The notes: generated by a model not told the origin, from the sequence alone. Shown: positions 1 through 8,046, counted from the first letter of the stretch. The stretch is 64,000 bases of DNA from Firmicutes bacterium CAG:460 (GCA_000437355.1 FR899774.1:158484-222483), one strand, 5' to 3'. Made by a program: numbers and translations.

Positions 1-267
1 TATTTATTGGGGGTAAATGGAGTTATTACATTTAAAAATGCTAAGATAAAAGACGTAATTAAAGAAGTTGGACTTGAAAATGTTGTTTTAGAGACTGATA
101 GTCCATACCTTACTCCAGAACCTTTTAGGGGTAAACAAAATAATCCTGGACATGTATTTGAGGTTGCTAAGTTTGTAGCTGATTTATATAATATTTCATT
201 AGAAGAGTTAGCAGAACAAACGAATAAAAATATTACAAATATGTATAAAAAGATGAAGTTAGATTAA
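1..267 (+). CDS. tatD: TatD family metal-dependent hydrolase, 3' end only
   Basis: The gene enters from the left edge, so only the last 88 codons or so are present; the reading frame is open to base 1. The stretch ETDSPYLTPEPFRGK is the C-terminal metal-site signature of TatD-type DNases/deacylases (TIM-barrel fold, divalent metal). The tail NPGHVFEVAKFVADL also follows family members. In Bacillus tatD lies directly upstream of a 3D-domain gene, rnmV and rsmA; the same order follows here, except that rnmV is absent. The catalytic N-terminal half cannot be checked. The identity is safe, but the substrate (DNA or small ester) is not known from sequence. Confidence 0.9.
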   Translation, partial: YLLGVNGVITFKNAKIKDVIKEVGLENVVLETDSPYLTPEPFRGKQNNPGHVFEVAKFVADLYNISLEELAEQTNKNITNMYKKMKLD

Positions 268-286
268 TTCTTAACTTCATCTTTTT
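249..286 (+). terminator. Intrinsic terminator of tatD
   Basis: An inverted repeat AAGATGAAGTTA ... TTAACTTCATCTTTTT overlaps the tatD stop codon and ends in a T-run. It is a typical rho-independent terminator. Confidence 0.8.
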
Positions 287-325
287 CTGACTAATTTAAA
301 GTGAGTACCCTGACTAATTCAAAGT
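287..325 (+). repeat. Short imperfect direct repeat
   Basis: CTGACTAATTTAAAGT (from 287) is repeated as CTGACTAATTCAAAGT (from 310), with seven bases between the copies. It lies between the tatD terminator and the next promoter. No function is apparent; it may be an operator or chance in AT-rich DNA. Confidence 0.4.
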
Positions 326-354
326 TTAAATGATTTTCTGTAAAATATTGTCAA

Positions 355-383
355 TTGCTTTATTACTATATTAATGTTATAAT
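355..383 (+). promoter_or_regulatory. SigA-type promoter of the 3D-domain gene
   Basis: TTGCTT, 17 bases, TATAAT. It is followed by a short leader and the site AGAGGTGG before the ATG at 413. Confidence 0.6.
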
Positions 384-412
384 TTAGGTATCCAGTGAGA
401 GGTGGATATTGA

Positions 413-940
413 ATGAAAGTAGTAAATTATTTCGTTAGAATGTCAATTGTTATATTTATGCTTATTATTGCTAAAAGTAGTTCTGATATAAAAATGGCTG
501 TTGTTGAAAATGATAATTTAAATAAAACTGTTAATATTACAACAATGGCTATGAAAATAATGGAAGTTGAAGATGTTATAAAATATACTCCGATAGCTAC
601 ATATACTGGAGATTTAACTGGTTATGCCTATAATTGTCCATTATGTAATGGTACTCTTGGGTGTATGCCAAAATATAATATTAAAGATGGAACAACTACA
701 TATAAAGATTATGAATATGGTGAAGTTAAAATTGTTGCTTCAAGTAAGAATTTAGCTTGTGGTTCTATTGTTAGATTTAACAGTAGCAGAGTTGGTGAAG
801 GTGAACAATTTGCAATAGTACTTGACCGTGGTGTTGGAGGTTATGCACTTGATTTACTTACACCGAGTGAAGATTATGCTTCTAGATATATTGGAAGAAG
901 TCAAATAACATATGATGTTTTAAGGAGCGGGTGGGAATAA
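413..940 (+). CDS. Secreted 3D-domain protein (YabE/RpfB-like position)
   Basis: A 175-residue protein with an N-terminal hydrophobic segment (about residues 8-22), probably a signal peptide or membrane anchor. The C-terminal half contains the 3D domain, named for its three conserved Asp residues, within CGSIVRF ... VLDRGVGGYALDLL. The fold is a double-psi beta-barrel related to MltA-type lytic transglycosylases, so a peptidoglycan-cleaving role outside the membrane is likely. In Bacillus the corresponding gene yabE sits between tatD and rnmV/rsmA, matching this location. The protein is shorter than YabE and lacks visible G5 or DUF348 repeats. Several Cys residues (LCNGTLGC) lie at the start of the domain. 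It has its own promoter and terminator. Confidence 0.75.
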   Translation: MKVVNYFVRMSIVIFMLIIAKSSSDIKMAVVENDNLNKTVNITTMAMKIMEVEDVIKYTPIATYTGDLTGYAYNCPLCNGTLGCMPKYNIKDGTTTYKDYEYGEVKIVASSKNLACGSIVRFNSSRVGEGEQFAIVLDRGVGGYALDLLTPSEDYASRYIGRSQITYDVLRSGWE

Positions 941-958
941 ACCCCATCCGAATTTTTT
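928..958 (+). terminator. Intrinsic terminator just before rsmA
   Basis: CGGGTGGG pairs with CCCATCCG (one G-T pair) around a 7-base loop and is followed by seven T residues. The rsmA ATG comes one base after the last T, so the rsmA message must either read through this hairpin or start very close to its ATG. Confidence 0.8.
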
Positions 959-959
959 T

Positions 960-1739
960 ATGAAAGCAAAAAAGAGTTTAGGACAAAATTTTTTAATAGA
1001 TGATGAAGTAATCAATAAAATAATTGATGAAGTTTCAGCATGCAAAGATGATTTAATTATTGAAATTGGCCCAGGTAGAGGAGCCCTTACAAGTAAGCTT
1101 AAAAATAAAGAATGTAATGTAATTGCATATGAACTAGATAGAGATTTATGTAATATATTAAAAAGGTTTGAAGATGATAAATTACATGTAATTTATGGTG
1201 ATTTTTTAAAAAGTAATATAAAAGAAGATATAAAAAATATTAAATATAATAATTTGTATTTAGTTGGCAATCTTCCTTATTATATTACAACACCGATTAT
1301 AGAACATATTATTGATGAAAATATAGAGTTTAGTAAGTTTACTATAATGATACAAAAAGAAGTTGCTGATAGATTTATGGCTAAGGTTGGCACAAAAGAA
1401 TATGGTTATATTACTTTAGTTTTAAAATATTATTTTGATATAAGTAAAGTTTGTGATGTATCTAAGTATGCGTTTAATCCAGTTCCTAAAGTAAAAAGTA
1501 GTGTTATTAGTTTTGTACCCAAAAAAGAAAAAATAGATATTGATGTAGAAGGATATTTTAAGTTTTTAAAAAATATATTTAGACAAAAAAGGAAGAATGT
1601 TAGAAATAATTTAAATGGTTTATATGACTTAGATAAGGTCTTGGAAGTGTTAAGTAAATATAATTTAGATTTAAGTGTTAGAGCAGAAGGATTATCTGAA
1701 GAAATATTAATGGATATTTATAAAAATGTTACTCGTTAG
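960..1739 (+). CDS. rsmA: 16S rRNA (adenine1518-N6/adenine1519-N6)-dimethyltransferase
   Basis: KsgA/RsmA dimethylates two adjacent adenines in the 3' hairpin of 16S rRNA during small-subunit assembly. The 259-residue protein is close to the usual length. It begins with the family start KAKKSLGQNFLID, has the SAM-binding IEIGPGRGALT (about residues 36-46) and the catalytic motif NLPYYITTPII (about residues 105-115). The C-terminal RNA-binding region FRQKRKNVRNNL is present. Oddly, no Shine-Dalgarno sequence precedes the ATG, because a terminator hairpin and T-run occupy that place. The next gene, yabG, follows as in Bacillus. Confidence 0.95.
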   Translation: MKAKKSLGQNFLIDDEVINKIIDEVSACKDDLIIEIGPGRGALTSKLKNKECNVIAYELDRDLCNILKRFEDDKLHVIYGDFLKSNIKEDIKNIKYNNLYLVGNLPYYITTPIIEHIIDENIEFSKFTIMIQKEVADRFMAKVGTKEYGYITLVLKYYFDISKVCDVSKYAFNPVPKVKSSVISFVPKKEKIDIDVEGYFKFLKNIFRQKRKNVRNNLNGLYDLDKVLEVLSKYNLDLSVRAEGLSEEILMDIYKNVTR

Positions 1740-1787
1740 AGTAATTTTTTTGTGTTTTTATCATAAACTTTAATGGTGATATTTATT

Positions 1788-2564
1788 TTGAATATAGAAA
1801 AAGGTGATTATGTAACTAGAAATAGTTATAATAATGATACTGTTTTTAAAGTAATTAATATTAAAAATGGCATTTATTATTTAAAAGGCGTAGAAGTAAG
1901 ATTAGTTGCTGATGCAGAAGTAACTGACTTAAGAAAAGAAGAAAATATAAATGAAGAAGATGTAATTGATGATATTGATTTATTAGAAGATAATTTAAAT
2001 AGAGGAGAATTTTTTTATTTACCAGCGAAAGCTTTACATATTGACTCAGATGAAGAATATTTATCGAGATGTTTAAAATTTTATAAAAGAAATGGTATTA
2101 TGGCAGTGGGTAAAAAAATTAATGAAAAAAATGTGTATGAACAATTACCAATGCTTTTAAAAGAATTTAAACCTGATATTGTTGTAATTACTGGACATGA
2201 TGCTTATTACAGAAAAAAAGGAGATGCTAAAGATATTAAAAATTATAAGAATTCTCTTTATTTTGTTAAAGCTGTAAAGGCTGCGAGAAATTATGAAAAA
2301 AGTCATGAAAAATTAGTCATTATTGCTGGAGCATGTCAAAGTGATTATGAAGAACTAATTAAAGCAGGAGCTAATTTTGCATCAAGTCCTAAAAGAGTTA
2401 ATATACATGCCTTGGACCCAGCGATTATTGCAAGTACAGTAGCTTTAACAGAGAGAAATAAAGAAATTGATTTGAAAAAATTACTTGAGAAAACTAAATA
2501 TAAAGAAGATGGAATGGGAGGTCTTATTTGTAATGGCCTTATGTATGTTGGGTATCCAAGATAA
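1788..2564 (+). CDS. yabG: Sporulation-specific protease YabG
   Basis: YabG is a mother-cell protease that processes spore coat proteins before transglutaminase cross-linking in Bacillus. The 258-residue protein matches the family in its N-terminal barrel-like region (GDYVTRNSYNNDTVFKV) and in the C-terminal region with VIITGHDAYY, ACQSDYEELIKAGANFASSP and the terminal YVGYPR. I chose the TTG at 1788 because the site GGTGAT lies seven bases upstream and family members start at this point; an upstream start would add five residues with no homology. It sits between rsmA and veg, as in B. subtilis. Its presence is strong evidence for a sporulating lineage. Confidence 0.88.
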   Translation: MNIEKGDYVTRNSYNNDTVFKVINIKNGIYYLKGVEVRLVADAEVTDLRKEENINEEDVIDDIDLLEDNLNRGEFFYLPAKALHIDSDEEYLSRCLKFYKRNGIMAVGKKINEKNVYEQLPMLLKEFKPDIVVITGHDAYYRKKGDAKDIKNYKNSLYFVKAVKAARNYEKSHEKLVIIAGACQSDYEELIKAGANFASSPKRVNIHALDPAIIASTVALTERNKEIDLKKLLEKTKYKEDGMGGLICNGLMYVGYPR

Positions 2565-2573
2565 GGAGAGATA

Positions 2574-2786
2574 ATGAATATAAATATAATTAAACATGAG
2601 ATACATAGTAAATTAAATAGAAAAGTTATGGTATCTGTTTATGGAATGCGAAATAGAGTTAGTAGATTAGAAGGAATTTTATATAAAACATATCCTAATT
2701 TGTTTACAGTTTTAGTGGATGGAGAAGAAAAAAGTTTTTGTTATAGAGATGTTATAACTGGAGATGTAAAAATAAAATATTTATAA
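2574..2786 (+). CDS. veg: Veg protein
   Basis: A 70-residue basic protein of the Veg family (DUF1021), highly expressed in Bacillus and linked there to biofilm matrix control through SinR. Visible family features are the SH3-like stretch GRLEG-type RLEGILYKTYPNLFTV and a C-terminal VKIKYL. It starts nine bases after yabG with a good AAGGAGAGA site, so the two are probably cotranscribed. Position between yabG and spoVG agrees with Bacillus order. The molecular function is not established. Confidence 0.8.
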   Translation: MNINIIKHEIHSKLNRKVMVSVYGMRNRVSRLEGILYKTYPNLFTVLVDGEEKSFCYRDVITGDVKIKYL

Positions 2787-2801
2787 ATTATTAAAAATAT
2801 C

Positions 2802-2830
2802 TTGCAAAAATTAAAATAATGTTTTACAAT
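2802..2830 (+). promoter_or_regulatory. Promoter of spoVG
   Basis: TTGCAA, 17 bases, TACAAT, followed by AAGGAGG before the spoVG start. Confidence 0.55.
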
Positions 2831-2864
2831 TAAGTTAGTAATACATCATAAGGAGGTTAAGATT

Positions 2865-3140
2865 ATGGAAATTACAAAACTAGAAATTTATAGAAGAGAA
2901 AAGGAAGGTTCAAGACTAAAAGCTTTTGTTGATTTTACCCTAGATGATTGCTTAGCAGTAAGAGGGGCTAAAATTATTGAAGGAAATTCAAGAGTATTTG
3001 TTTCTATGCCTGGTAAATTAAATAAAGAAGGTAAAGAAGAAAATGTTGTTTTTCCAACTAATAAAGAAACTAGAGATAAATTTGAAAAAGTTATATTAGA
3101 TGAATATAATAAACTATTAGATAAGGAAGTTAGTGAATAA
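2865..3140 (+). CDS. spoVG: SpoVG family RNA/DNA-binding regulator
   Basis: A 91-residue protein with the SpoVG architecture: N-terminal EITKLEIYR, the conserved core FVSMPGKLNKEGKEENVVFPTN, then a C-terminal helix ILDEYNKLL. SpoVG proteins are small site-specific nucleic-acid-binding proteins involved in sporulation, cell division and capsule or virulence control in Bacillota. It has its own promoter, a very strong ribosome site and a downstream hairpin, so it is probably highly expressed as a single gene. The neighbourhood (yabG-veg-spoVG) is the Bacillus one. Confidence 0.88.
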   Translation: MEITKLEIYRREKEGSRLKAFVDFTLDDCLAVRGAKIIEGNSRVFVSMPGKLNKEGKEENVVFPTNKETRDKFEKVILDEYNKLLDKEVSE

Positions 3141-3150
3141 CTTCTTTTTT
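3126..3150 (+). terminator. Intrinsic terminator of spoVG
   Basis: GAAGTTA pairs with TAACTTC, followed by six T residues; it overlaps the spoVG stop. Confidence 0.7.
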
Positions 3151-3169
3151 AGTACTATAAATTTTGGGG

Positions 3170-3197
3170 TTGACATATAATGTATATGTGGTATAAT
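3170..3197 (+). promoter_or_regulatory. Strong SigA promoter of an unknown gene
   Basis: A perfect TTGACA and a perfect TATAAT separated by 16 bases, upstream of AAGGAGTG and the ATG at 3231. It is one of the best consensus promoters in the window. Confidence 0.75.
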
Positions 3198-3230
3198 TAA
3201 ATCCGTCGCTTAAAAAGGAGTGAAGAAATT

Positions 3231-3713
3231 ATGTTATATAGTATACAATATGTTTATGGTAAAGATAAAAAAGAAAAGAGTGTTTTAGAAGGAGCAAAAG
3301 TTATTAGTTTTGATGGGCAAAAAGCTTATGTTCAAGAAATTTATGTTGGATTAGAATTTACATTAGAAGATATTTTAGAAAATAAAATTAATAGAAATGC
3401 TATTGGAGTTAAAAACTTAGATGTATTTAAAAGTAAATATGAAAAACTTGGAGCAACTGGAGTTATTTATTTTCCTGAAATTGATAAATATGAATTCTTA
3501 GAAGCTGGGGACATCGTTATTCCTTGGGTTAGTCATGAAAATGTAGAAAAATCTTTAGAAGAAGCTCTAAAACCATATAGAAAATTAGCGACTGATAAGG
3601 TTGTAAAACAAAGAGTGGCAGCTAAAAAAGCTTATGTTGAAAGTTTAGACCCAGAAGATGCCTTAGTTGAATTAAGTGGTTTATCTTTACAAAGACATGT
3701 ATCAAGTAGATAG
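3231..3713 (+). CDS. Hypothetical soluble protein, strongly expressed
   Basis: I do not recognise this 160-residue protein. It has no signal peptide or membrane segment and is rich in Lys and Glu. The N-terminal half looks like a small beta domain (LYSIQYVYGKDKK, KVISFDGQKAYVQEIYVG); the C-terminal third looks helical and basic (ALKPYRKLATDKVVKQRVAAKKAYVESL). A consensus promoter, an AAGGAGTG site and a private terminator indicate a highly expressed single gene. It lies inside the sporulation cluster between spoVG and yabP, which hints at but does not prove a spore-related or general regulatory role. Confidence 0.75.
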   Translation: MLYSIQYVYGKDKKEKSVLEGAKVISFDGQKAYVQEIYVGLEFTLEDILENKINRNAIGVKNLDVFKSKYEKLGATGVIYFPEIDKYEFLEAGDIVIPWVSHENVEKSLEEALKPYRKLATDKVVKQRVAAKKAYVESLDPEDALVELSGLSLQRHVSSR

Positions 3714-3733
3714 AATATTTTATCTACTTTTTT
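3704..3733 (+). terminator. Intrinsic terminator
   Basis: AAGTAGATA pairs with TATCTACTT followed by a T-run; it overlaps the stop of the hypothetical gene at 3231. Confidence 0.75.
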
Positions 3734-3756
3734 CATACAATTAATTGGTGATATAT

Positions 3757-4035
3757 ATGGGTGAAGTAAGTTTTGGAACACAAGAAGTTAAAATGGTTGA
3801 TAGAAGTAATATTAGTATAACTGGTGTTAATAAGATTGTTAGTTTTGATGATGAAGAGTTTTTGATGGAAACAGTAATGGGTAATTTAAGAATATTAGGT
3901 AATGGTCTTGAGTTGTTGAAATTAGATACTGGTGATGGTAATGTAAAGATAAAAGGAAAGATTAATTCATTTATGTATATTGATGGTAAAACTAAAAATA
4001 AAGAAGAAAGTATTATAACTAAATTATTTAAATGA
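3757..4035 (+). CDS. yabP: Sporulation protein YabP (YabP/YqfC family)
   Basis: A 92-residue protein with the YabP/YqfC core: a short beta-rich domain with ISITGVNKIVSFDDEEFLMET, GNLRILGNGLELLKLD and GNVKIKGKINSFMY. In Bacillus YabP is a mother-cell protein needed for normal spore cortex formation. I chose the ATG at 3757 because TTGGTGAT precedes it at suitable spacing. Its stop overlaps the ATG of yabQ by four bases (ATGA), so the two are translationally coupled, as expected for the Bacillus yabP-yabQ pair. Confidence 0.82.
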   Translation: MGEVSFGTQEVKMVDRSNISITGVNKIVSFDDEEFLMETVMGNLRILGNGLELLKLDTGDGNVKIKGKINSFMYIDGKTKNKEESIITKLFK

Positions 4036-4343
4036 ATAGTTATGTTCAAGTAATATCTTTCTTAGTATCTTTTATATATGGAATAGTGTTTTACTTGTTT
4101 GCAAGATTTAATAAAGTTATGTTAAGTAATAAAGATAATGTTATTAAGTTTTTAATAACATTAGTGTTTGTGTTAGATATGGTTATTTTATATATTTATA
4201 TGATGTATAAAATTAATTTTGGTATGATACATCCTTATTTTGTTATTGTAGTTTTAATTGGTTATATTGTTATGATGTTGTTATATGATAAGTGTGTTGT
4301 TTTTATTAAAAATGTTTTTTATAAGGTAAAGAGACCTCGATAG
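4032..4343 (+). CDS. yabQ: Spore cortex protein YabQ
   Basis: A 103-residue protein with four hydrophobic segments spread over its length (for example VISFLVSFIYGIVFYLFA and FLITLVFVLDMVILYIYMMY). In Bacillus YabQ is a mother-cell membrane protein localised to the forespore and needed for cortex synthesis. The identification rests on the membrane topology, the length and the coupling to yabP followed by divIC, rather than on a strong sequence motif. A basic tail (YKVKRPR) ends inside a terminator. Confidence 0.72.
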   Translation: MNSYVQVISFLVSFIYGIVFYLFARFNKVMLSNKDNVIKFLITLVFVLDMVILYIYMMYKINFGMIHPYFVIVVLIGYIVMMLLYDKCVVFIKNVFYKVKRPR

Positions 4344-4353
4344 GTCTTTTTTG
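4331..4353 (+). terminator. Intrinsic terminator of yabPQ
   Basis: AGACCT pairs with AGGTCT around a short loop, followed by a T-run; it overlaps the yabQ stop. Confidence 0.75.
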
Positions 4354-4393
4354 TAAAATAAATGTAAAGAATTATAAAATAATTAATTAAGTA

Positions 4394-4422
4394 TTTACAA
4401 GTAAGAAATAATTAACTATAAT
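4394..4422 (+). promoter_or_regulatory. Promoter of divIC
   Basis: TTTACA, 17 bases, TATAAT, then GGGGAGG ahead of a TTG start. Confidence 0.6.
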
Positions 4423-4449
4423 GCAGATAAGAATGGGGAGGATGTCGGA

Positions 4450-4734
4450 TTGAAAAAGACAAGAAAAGAAAAAAAACGGCTTTTTGTTATTTCTGCCGTT
4501 ATAATTCTTCTTATTGTTTCATTAGTTAGTTCTGTTGCTGGAGATTGGACTAAGATAATGGAAAATAAAAGTAAAATACAAAAGTTAAATAAAAAATATA
4601 ATGAATTATTAAGTGAAGAAGAAAAATTACAAAGTGAAGTAACTAAATTACAAGATGATGATTATATACTTAGGTATGCAAAAGAAAAGTTTTTGTATTC
4701 TGAAAATGGAGAATTAATTATTAGAATGAACTAA
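4450..4734 (+). CDS. divIC: Septum formation initiator, DivIC/FtsB family
   Basis: A 94-residue bitopic protein: a basic cytoplasmic start (KKTRKEKKR), one transmembrane helix (about residues 11-28), then a coiled coil ([23 protein letters not shown]) and a short C-terminal region with [10 protein letters not shown]. This is the DivIC/FtsB layout; these proteins join FtsL and DivIB in the divisome and help activate septal peptidoglycan synthesis. The TTG at 4450 is the start because GGGGAGG lies eight bases upstream and the nearer ATG opens a frame with an immediate stop. In Bacillus divIC follows yabQ, as here. The 3' end overlaps clpP tail to tail. Confidence 0.88.
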   Translation: MKKTRKEKKRLFVISAVIILLIVSLVSSVAGDWTKIMENKSKIQKLNKKYNELLSEEEKLQSEVTKLQDDDYILRYAKEKFLYSENGELIIRMN

Positions 4735-5309
4735 AATTCATTCTTTTTTATGATATCATCAATAAGCCCATATTCTTTGGCTTCTTTAGCACTTAGGAAA
4801 TTATCACGTTCAGTATCTTCATAGATTTTTTCTAATGGTTGATTGGTATTATCAGCTAAAATTCTATTTAATTTTTCTTTTAATTTAATGATACGTTCTG
4901 CAGCGATTTTAATGTCTGTTGCTTGGCCTTGAGCTCCACCGAGAGGTTGATGTATCATAACTTCAGCATTTGGGAGGGCATATCTTTCATCACCACTGGA
5001 AAGAAGAAATGCTGCCATACTTGCACACATACCAACTCCGATAGTTATAACTTTACTTTCAATAAATTTCATTGTATCATAAATTCCCATTCCGGATGTG
5101 ATAGCTCCTCCGGGAGAATTAATATAAATATAAATGTTTTCATGATTTATGTTATCTAAATAAAGTAGTTCACTGATAATGATATTAGACATTGTATCAT
5201 CAATTTCACCAGTTAAGAAAATAATTCTGTCTTGTAAAAGTCTAGAATATAAATCATATGCATATTCTTTATTGTTAGTCTTTGTAATTACTGTTGGAAT
5301 AATATTCAA
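4731..5309 (-). CDS. clpP: ATP-dependent Clp protease proteolytic subunit
   Basis: ClpP forms the tetradecameric chamber that degrades substrates unfolded by ClpX or ClpC. The 192-residue protein carries the Ser-His-Asp triad: Ser97 in [11 protein letters not shown], His at about 120 in [12 protein letters not shown] and Asp at about 169 in ERDNFLSA. The oligomer signature YINSPGG is present. The start is a TTG at 5309-5307, preceded by AGGTGATC at good spacing. It is transcribed against its neighbours and meets divIC with a 3-base overlap. No CtsR-type heptad repeat was recognised in the short upstream region. Confidence 0.95.
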   Translation of the reverse strand: MNIIPTVITKTNNKEYAYDLYSRLLQDRIIFLTGEIDDTMSNIIISELLYLDNINHENIYIYINSPGGAITSGMGIYDTMKFIESKVITIGVGMCASMAAFLLSSGDERYALPNAEVMIHQPLGGAQGQATDIKIAAERIIKLKEKLNRILADNTNQPLEKIYEDTERDNFLSAKEAKEYGLIDDIIKKNEF

Positions 5310-5353
5310 AATTGATCACCTAAGTAAATAATAGTAAATATTGTGGATTTTTA

Positions 5354-5382
5354 TTCACAAATTTAAAAAAAATTGATATAAT
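5354..5382 (+). promoter_or_regulatory. Promoter of the nucleoside kinase-gap pair
   Basis: TTCACA, 17 bases, TATAAT, with GAGGTT shortly before the ATG at 5406. Confidence 0.55.
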
Positions 5383-5405
5383 TATAAAGAATAGAGGTTG
5401 GTTAG

Positions 5406-7052
5406 ATGGATATAGTTAAAGTAACATTTAATGATAATACTGTTCACGAGTACAAAAAAGGTACTTTGTTTTATGATGCAAGTAAAGATTTTGATATGGA
5501 AAACATTGTAGGTTATAAAATTAATAATGAGGTATTTTCTTTAGATAATAAGCTTCTAGAAGATGTTAAAGTTGATTTTATAAATACTAATGATTTAATA
5601 GGTAATAGAATTTATAAAGCGGGATTAAAGTTTTTGTTTTTAGTTTCTTTACAAGAAGTTTTTAATGATTTTGATGTTGTTTATGAACATAGTGTTCCAA
5701 GGGGAATGCTGGGAGTTTTAAAAGGACCAAGGGTTTTAAGTCATGAAGATATATCAAAAATTAAAGCTAGAATGTGTAAATTAATTAGTGATAATGAAAT
5801 AATTACGAAATTAAATGTATCTGCTAAAGATGCAATAAAGTATTTTAATGATAAAAAAGAGTATGAAAAAGCTAATAATATCCAAAATATAAGTGATAAG
5901 GTAGTTAATTTATATAAGTTAAAAAATAATTTAAATTATTTTTATTCATTAATGCCTTATAGTACAGGAGCTTTAGAAAAGTTTGAATTAGTTTATTTAG
6001 GAAATAATAGAATAATATTGTTATTTCCAACAACTAGAAGTAATGGTATGGTTCCTGAATATGTTCACTATGATAAAATAATTGAAAGTTTTATGGATGG
6101 TAAAAGTTGGTTAAGCAACTTAAATATGCCATATATTACTGATTTAAATAAAGATGTAGGTAATGGTAAAATTATTAATTTTATTAAATCTTGTGAATTA
6201 ATGTTTAATTTAAATATAGCTGATTGTGCTAGAATTATTGAAGATAGAAAAGATATTAAATTTATTTTAATAGCAGGTCCATCTTCAAGTGGAAAAACTA
6301 CCACTACAAGTAGACTGGCATCTTATTTTGAGGCTCTGGGTTATAATCCAATTAAAATAAGTTTAGATGATTATTTTGTTAATAGAGAGGATACTCCGAA
6401 AGATGAATTTGGAGATTATGATTTTGAATGTTTAGAAGCTTTAGATGTTAAGTTATTTAATGAAAATTTAAATAAGTTATTAAAAGGTGAAAGTGTTAAA
6501 TTTCCTAAATATAATTTTATGACTGGATTAAGAGAATATTATAAAGAAGAAGTAAAGATGACTGATAAAAGTATTTTCTTAATTGAAGGTTTACATGCAT
6601 TAAATGAAAATTTAACAAAAGAAATTGAAGAAAAATATAAGTTTAAAATTTATTTAAGTCCTTTTATTCCTTTAAGTATAGATAAATATAATTATGTATC
6701 AACAATTGATTTAAGGTTACTTAGAAGAATAGTTAGGGATAATAGAACGAGAGGCTATGATGTAATTAAGACAATAGATAATTGGCAGAGTGTTAGAAAT
6801 GGAGAAGAAAAATATATTTTTCCATATATACACCAGGCAAATGTTATTATTAATACAGCATTAGCTTATGAAGTTGGGGTTTTGAAGGTTTATGTTGAGC
6901 CATTGCTTTTATCGGTAAGTGTTGATAGCATTTATTATGAAGAAGCAAGAAGATTAGTGGATTTTTTAAAACAATTTTTCCCAATACCGGGAGAATATGT
7001 TAATGATGAATCAATATTGCGAGAATTTATAGGAGGAAGATATAATGATTAA
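5406..7052 (+). CDS. TGS/ThrRS-like nucleoside kinase (uridine kinase-phosphoribulokinase family)
   Basis: A 548-residue protein with a TGS/HxxxH-like N-terminal half resembling the editing part of threonyl-tRNA synthetase and a C-terminal P-loop kinase domain. The Walker A motif is GPSSSGKTTT (about residues 294-303), followed by ISLDDYF and EGLHALN as in uridine kinase/phosphoribulokinase proteins. This composite architecture is common in clostridia and related groups and is annotated as nucleoside kinase; the exact substrate is unsettled. Its 3' end overlaps the GAPDH start by eight bases, so the two are cotranscribed. The pairing with GAPDH may be only transcriptional. Confidence 0.82.
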   Translation: MDIVKVTFNDNTVHEYKKGTLFYDASKDFDMENIVGYKINNEVFSLDNKLLEDVKVDFINTNDLIGNRIYKAGLKFLFLVSLQEVFNDFDVVYEHSVPRGMLGVLKGPRVLSHEDISKIKARMCKLISDNEIITKLNVSAKDAIKYFNDKKEYEKANNIQNISDKVVNLYKLKNNLNYFYSLMPYSTGALEKFELVYLGNNRIILLFPTTRSNGMVPEYVHYDKIIESFMDGKSWLSNLNMPYITDLNKDVGNGKIINFIKSCELMFNLNIADCARIIEDRKDIKFILIAGPSSSGKTTTTSRLASYFEALGYNPIKISLDDYFVNREDTPKDEFGDYDFECLEALDVKLFNENLNKLLKGESVKFPKYNFMTGLREYYKEEVKMTDKSIFLIEGLHALNENLTKEIEEKYKFKIYLSPFIPLSIDKYNYVSTIDLRLLRRIVRDNRTRGYDVIKTIDNWQSVRNGEEKYIFPYIHQANVIINTALAYEVGVLKVYVEPLLLSVSVDSIYYEEARRLVDFLKQFFPIPGEYVNDESILREFIGGRYND

Positions 7053-8046
7053 AGTAGCAATTAATGGTTTTGGCAGAATAGGTAGATTAGCATTTAGACA
7101 AATAGTTACACAAACTGATTTTGATATTGTGGCTATTAATGACTTGACAAGTGCAGAGGATTTAGCTTATTTAGTTAAATATGATACTGTTCATGGAAGC
7201 TTTCATGAAGATGAAATTAGAGCTGAAGGTAATGAAATAGTTGTGGCTGGTGTTAAGAGAATTAAAGTATTTAGTGAAACTGACCCAGCAAATTTACCTT
7301 GGGGAGAACTTGGAATTGATTTAGTTCTTGAATGTACTGGTAAATTTACTGCTAAGGAAGATGCAATGAAACATATTTCTGCAGGAGCTAAAAAAGTACT
7401 TATTAGTGCACCAGGAAAAGGTGAAATGAAAACTGTTGTATATGGTGTTAATGATAATGTTTTAACAAATGAAGATGTTATTGTTAGTGCTGCAAGTTGT
7501 ACAACAAATTGTTTAGCACCAGTTCTTAATATAATACATAAGAATATTGGTATTAAAAAAGGTTTTATGACAACTGTTCATGCTTATACAAATGACCAAG
7601 CAACTTTGGATATTGCTCATAAAAAAGGTATTAAATCTAGACGTGGTAGAGCTTGCGCTCAAAATATTGTTCCATCTAGTACTGGAGCTGCTAAAGCTAT
7701 TGGCTTGGTTATTCCTGAACTTTTAGGAAAACTTGATGGTAATGCCTTAAGAGTTCCAACTGCAGATGGTTCTGTTGTGGATTTAACACTAGAATTATCT
7801 AGAAATACAAGTGTTGAAGAAATAAATAAATTATTTCAAGATAATCAAAATGAAACAATTAAGTTTACTATGGACCCAATTGTTTCAAGTGATTGTTTAG
7901 GTAAAAAAGTTGGTGCTATAGTTGATGGTCTTTCAACAAGTATTGTTGAAGCTGAAGGTTCTCAACTTGTTAAAGTACTTGCTTGGTATGATAATGAATA
8001 TGGTTATACTGCACAAATGCTTAGAACTGCTAAGAAAATGTTTTAA
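7045..8046 (+). CDS. gap: Glyceraldehyde-3-phosphate dehydrogenase, type I
   Basis: GAPDH oxidises glyceraldehyde 3-phosphate to 1,3-bisphosphoglycerate with NAD in glycolysis. The 333-residue protein has the Rossmann start INGFGRIGRLAFRQ, the catalytic SAASCTTNCLAP (Cys near residue 153), the substrate-binding SSTGAAKAIG and the C-terminal WYDNEYGYTAQML. An acidic residue at the end of strand two (AINDLT) favours NAD over NADP. A GGAGGA site lies inside the end of the upstream kinase gene. The codons are richer in optimal forms than in neighbours, as expected for a highly expressed gene, and a strong terminator follows. Confidence 0.97.
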   Translation: MIKVAINGFGRIGRLAFRQIVTQTDFDIVAINDLTSAEDLAYLVKYDTVHGSFHEDEIRAEGNEIVVAGVKRIKVFSETDPANLPWGELGIDLVLECTGKFTAKEDAMKHISAGAKKVLISAPGKGEMKTVVYGVNDNVLTNEDVIVSAASCTTNCLAPVLNIIHKNIGIKKGFMTTVHAYTNDQATLDIAHKKGIKSRRGRACAQNIVPSSTGAAKAIGLVIPELLGKLDGNALRVPTADGSVVDLTLELSRNTSVEEINKLFQDNQNETIKFTMDPIVSSDCLGKKVGAIVDGLSTSIVEAEGSQLVKVLAWYDNEYGYTAQMLRTAKKMF

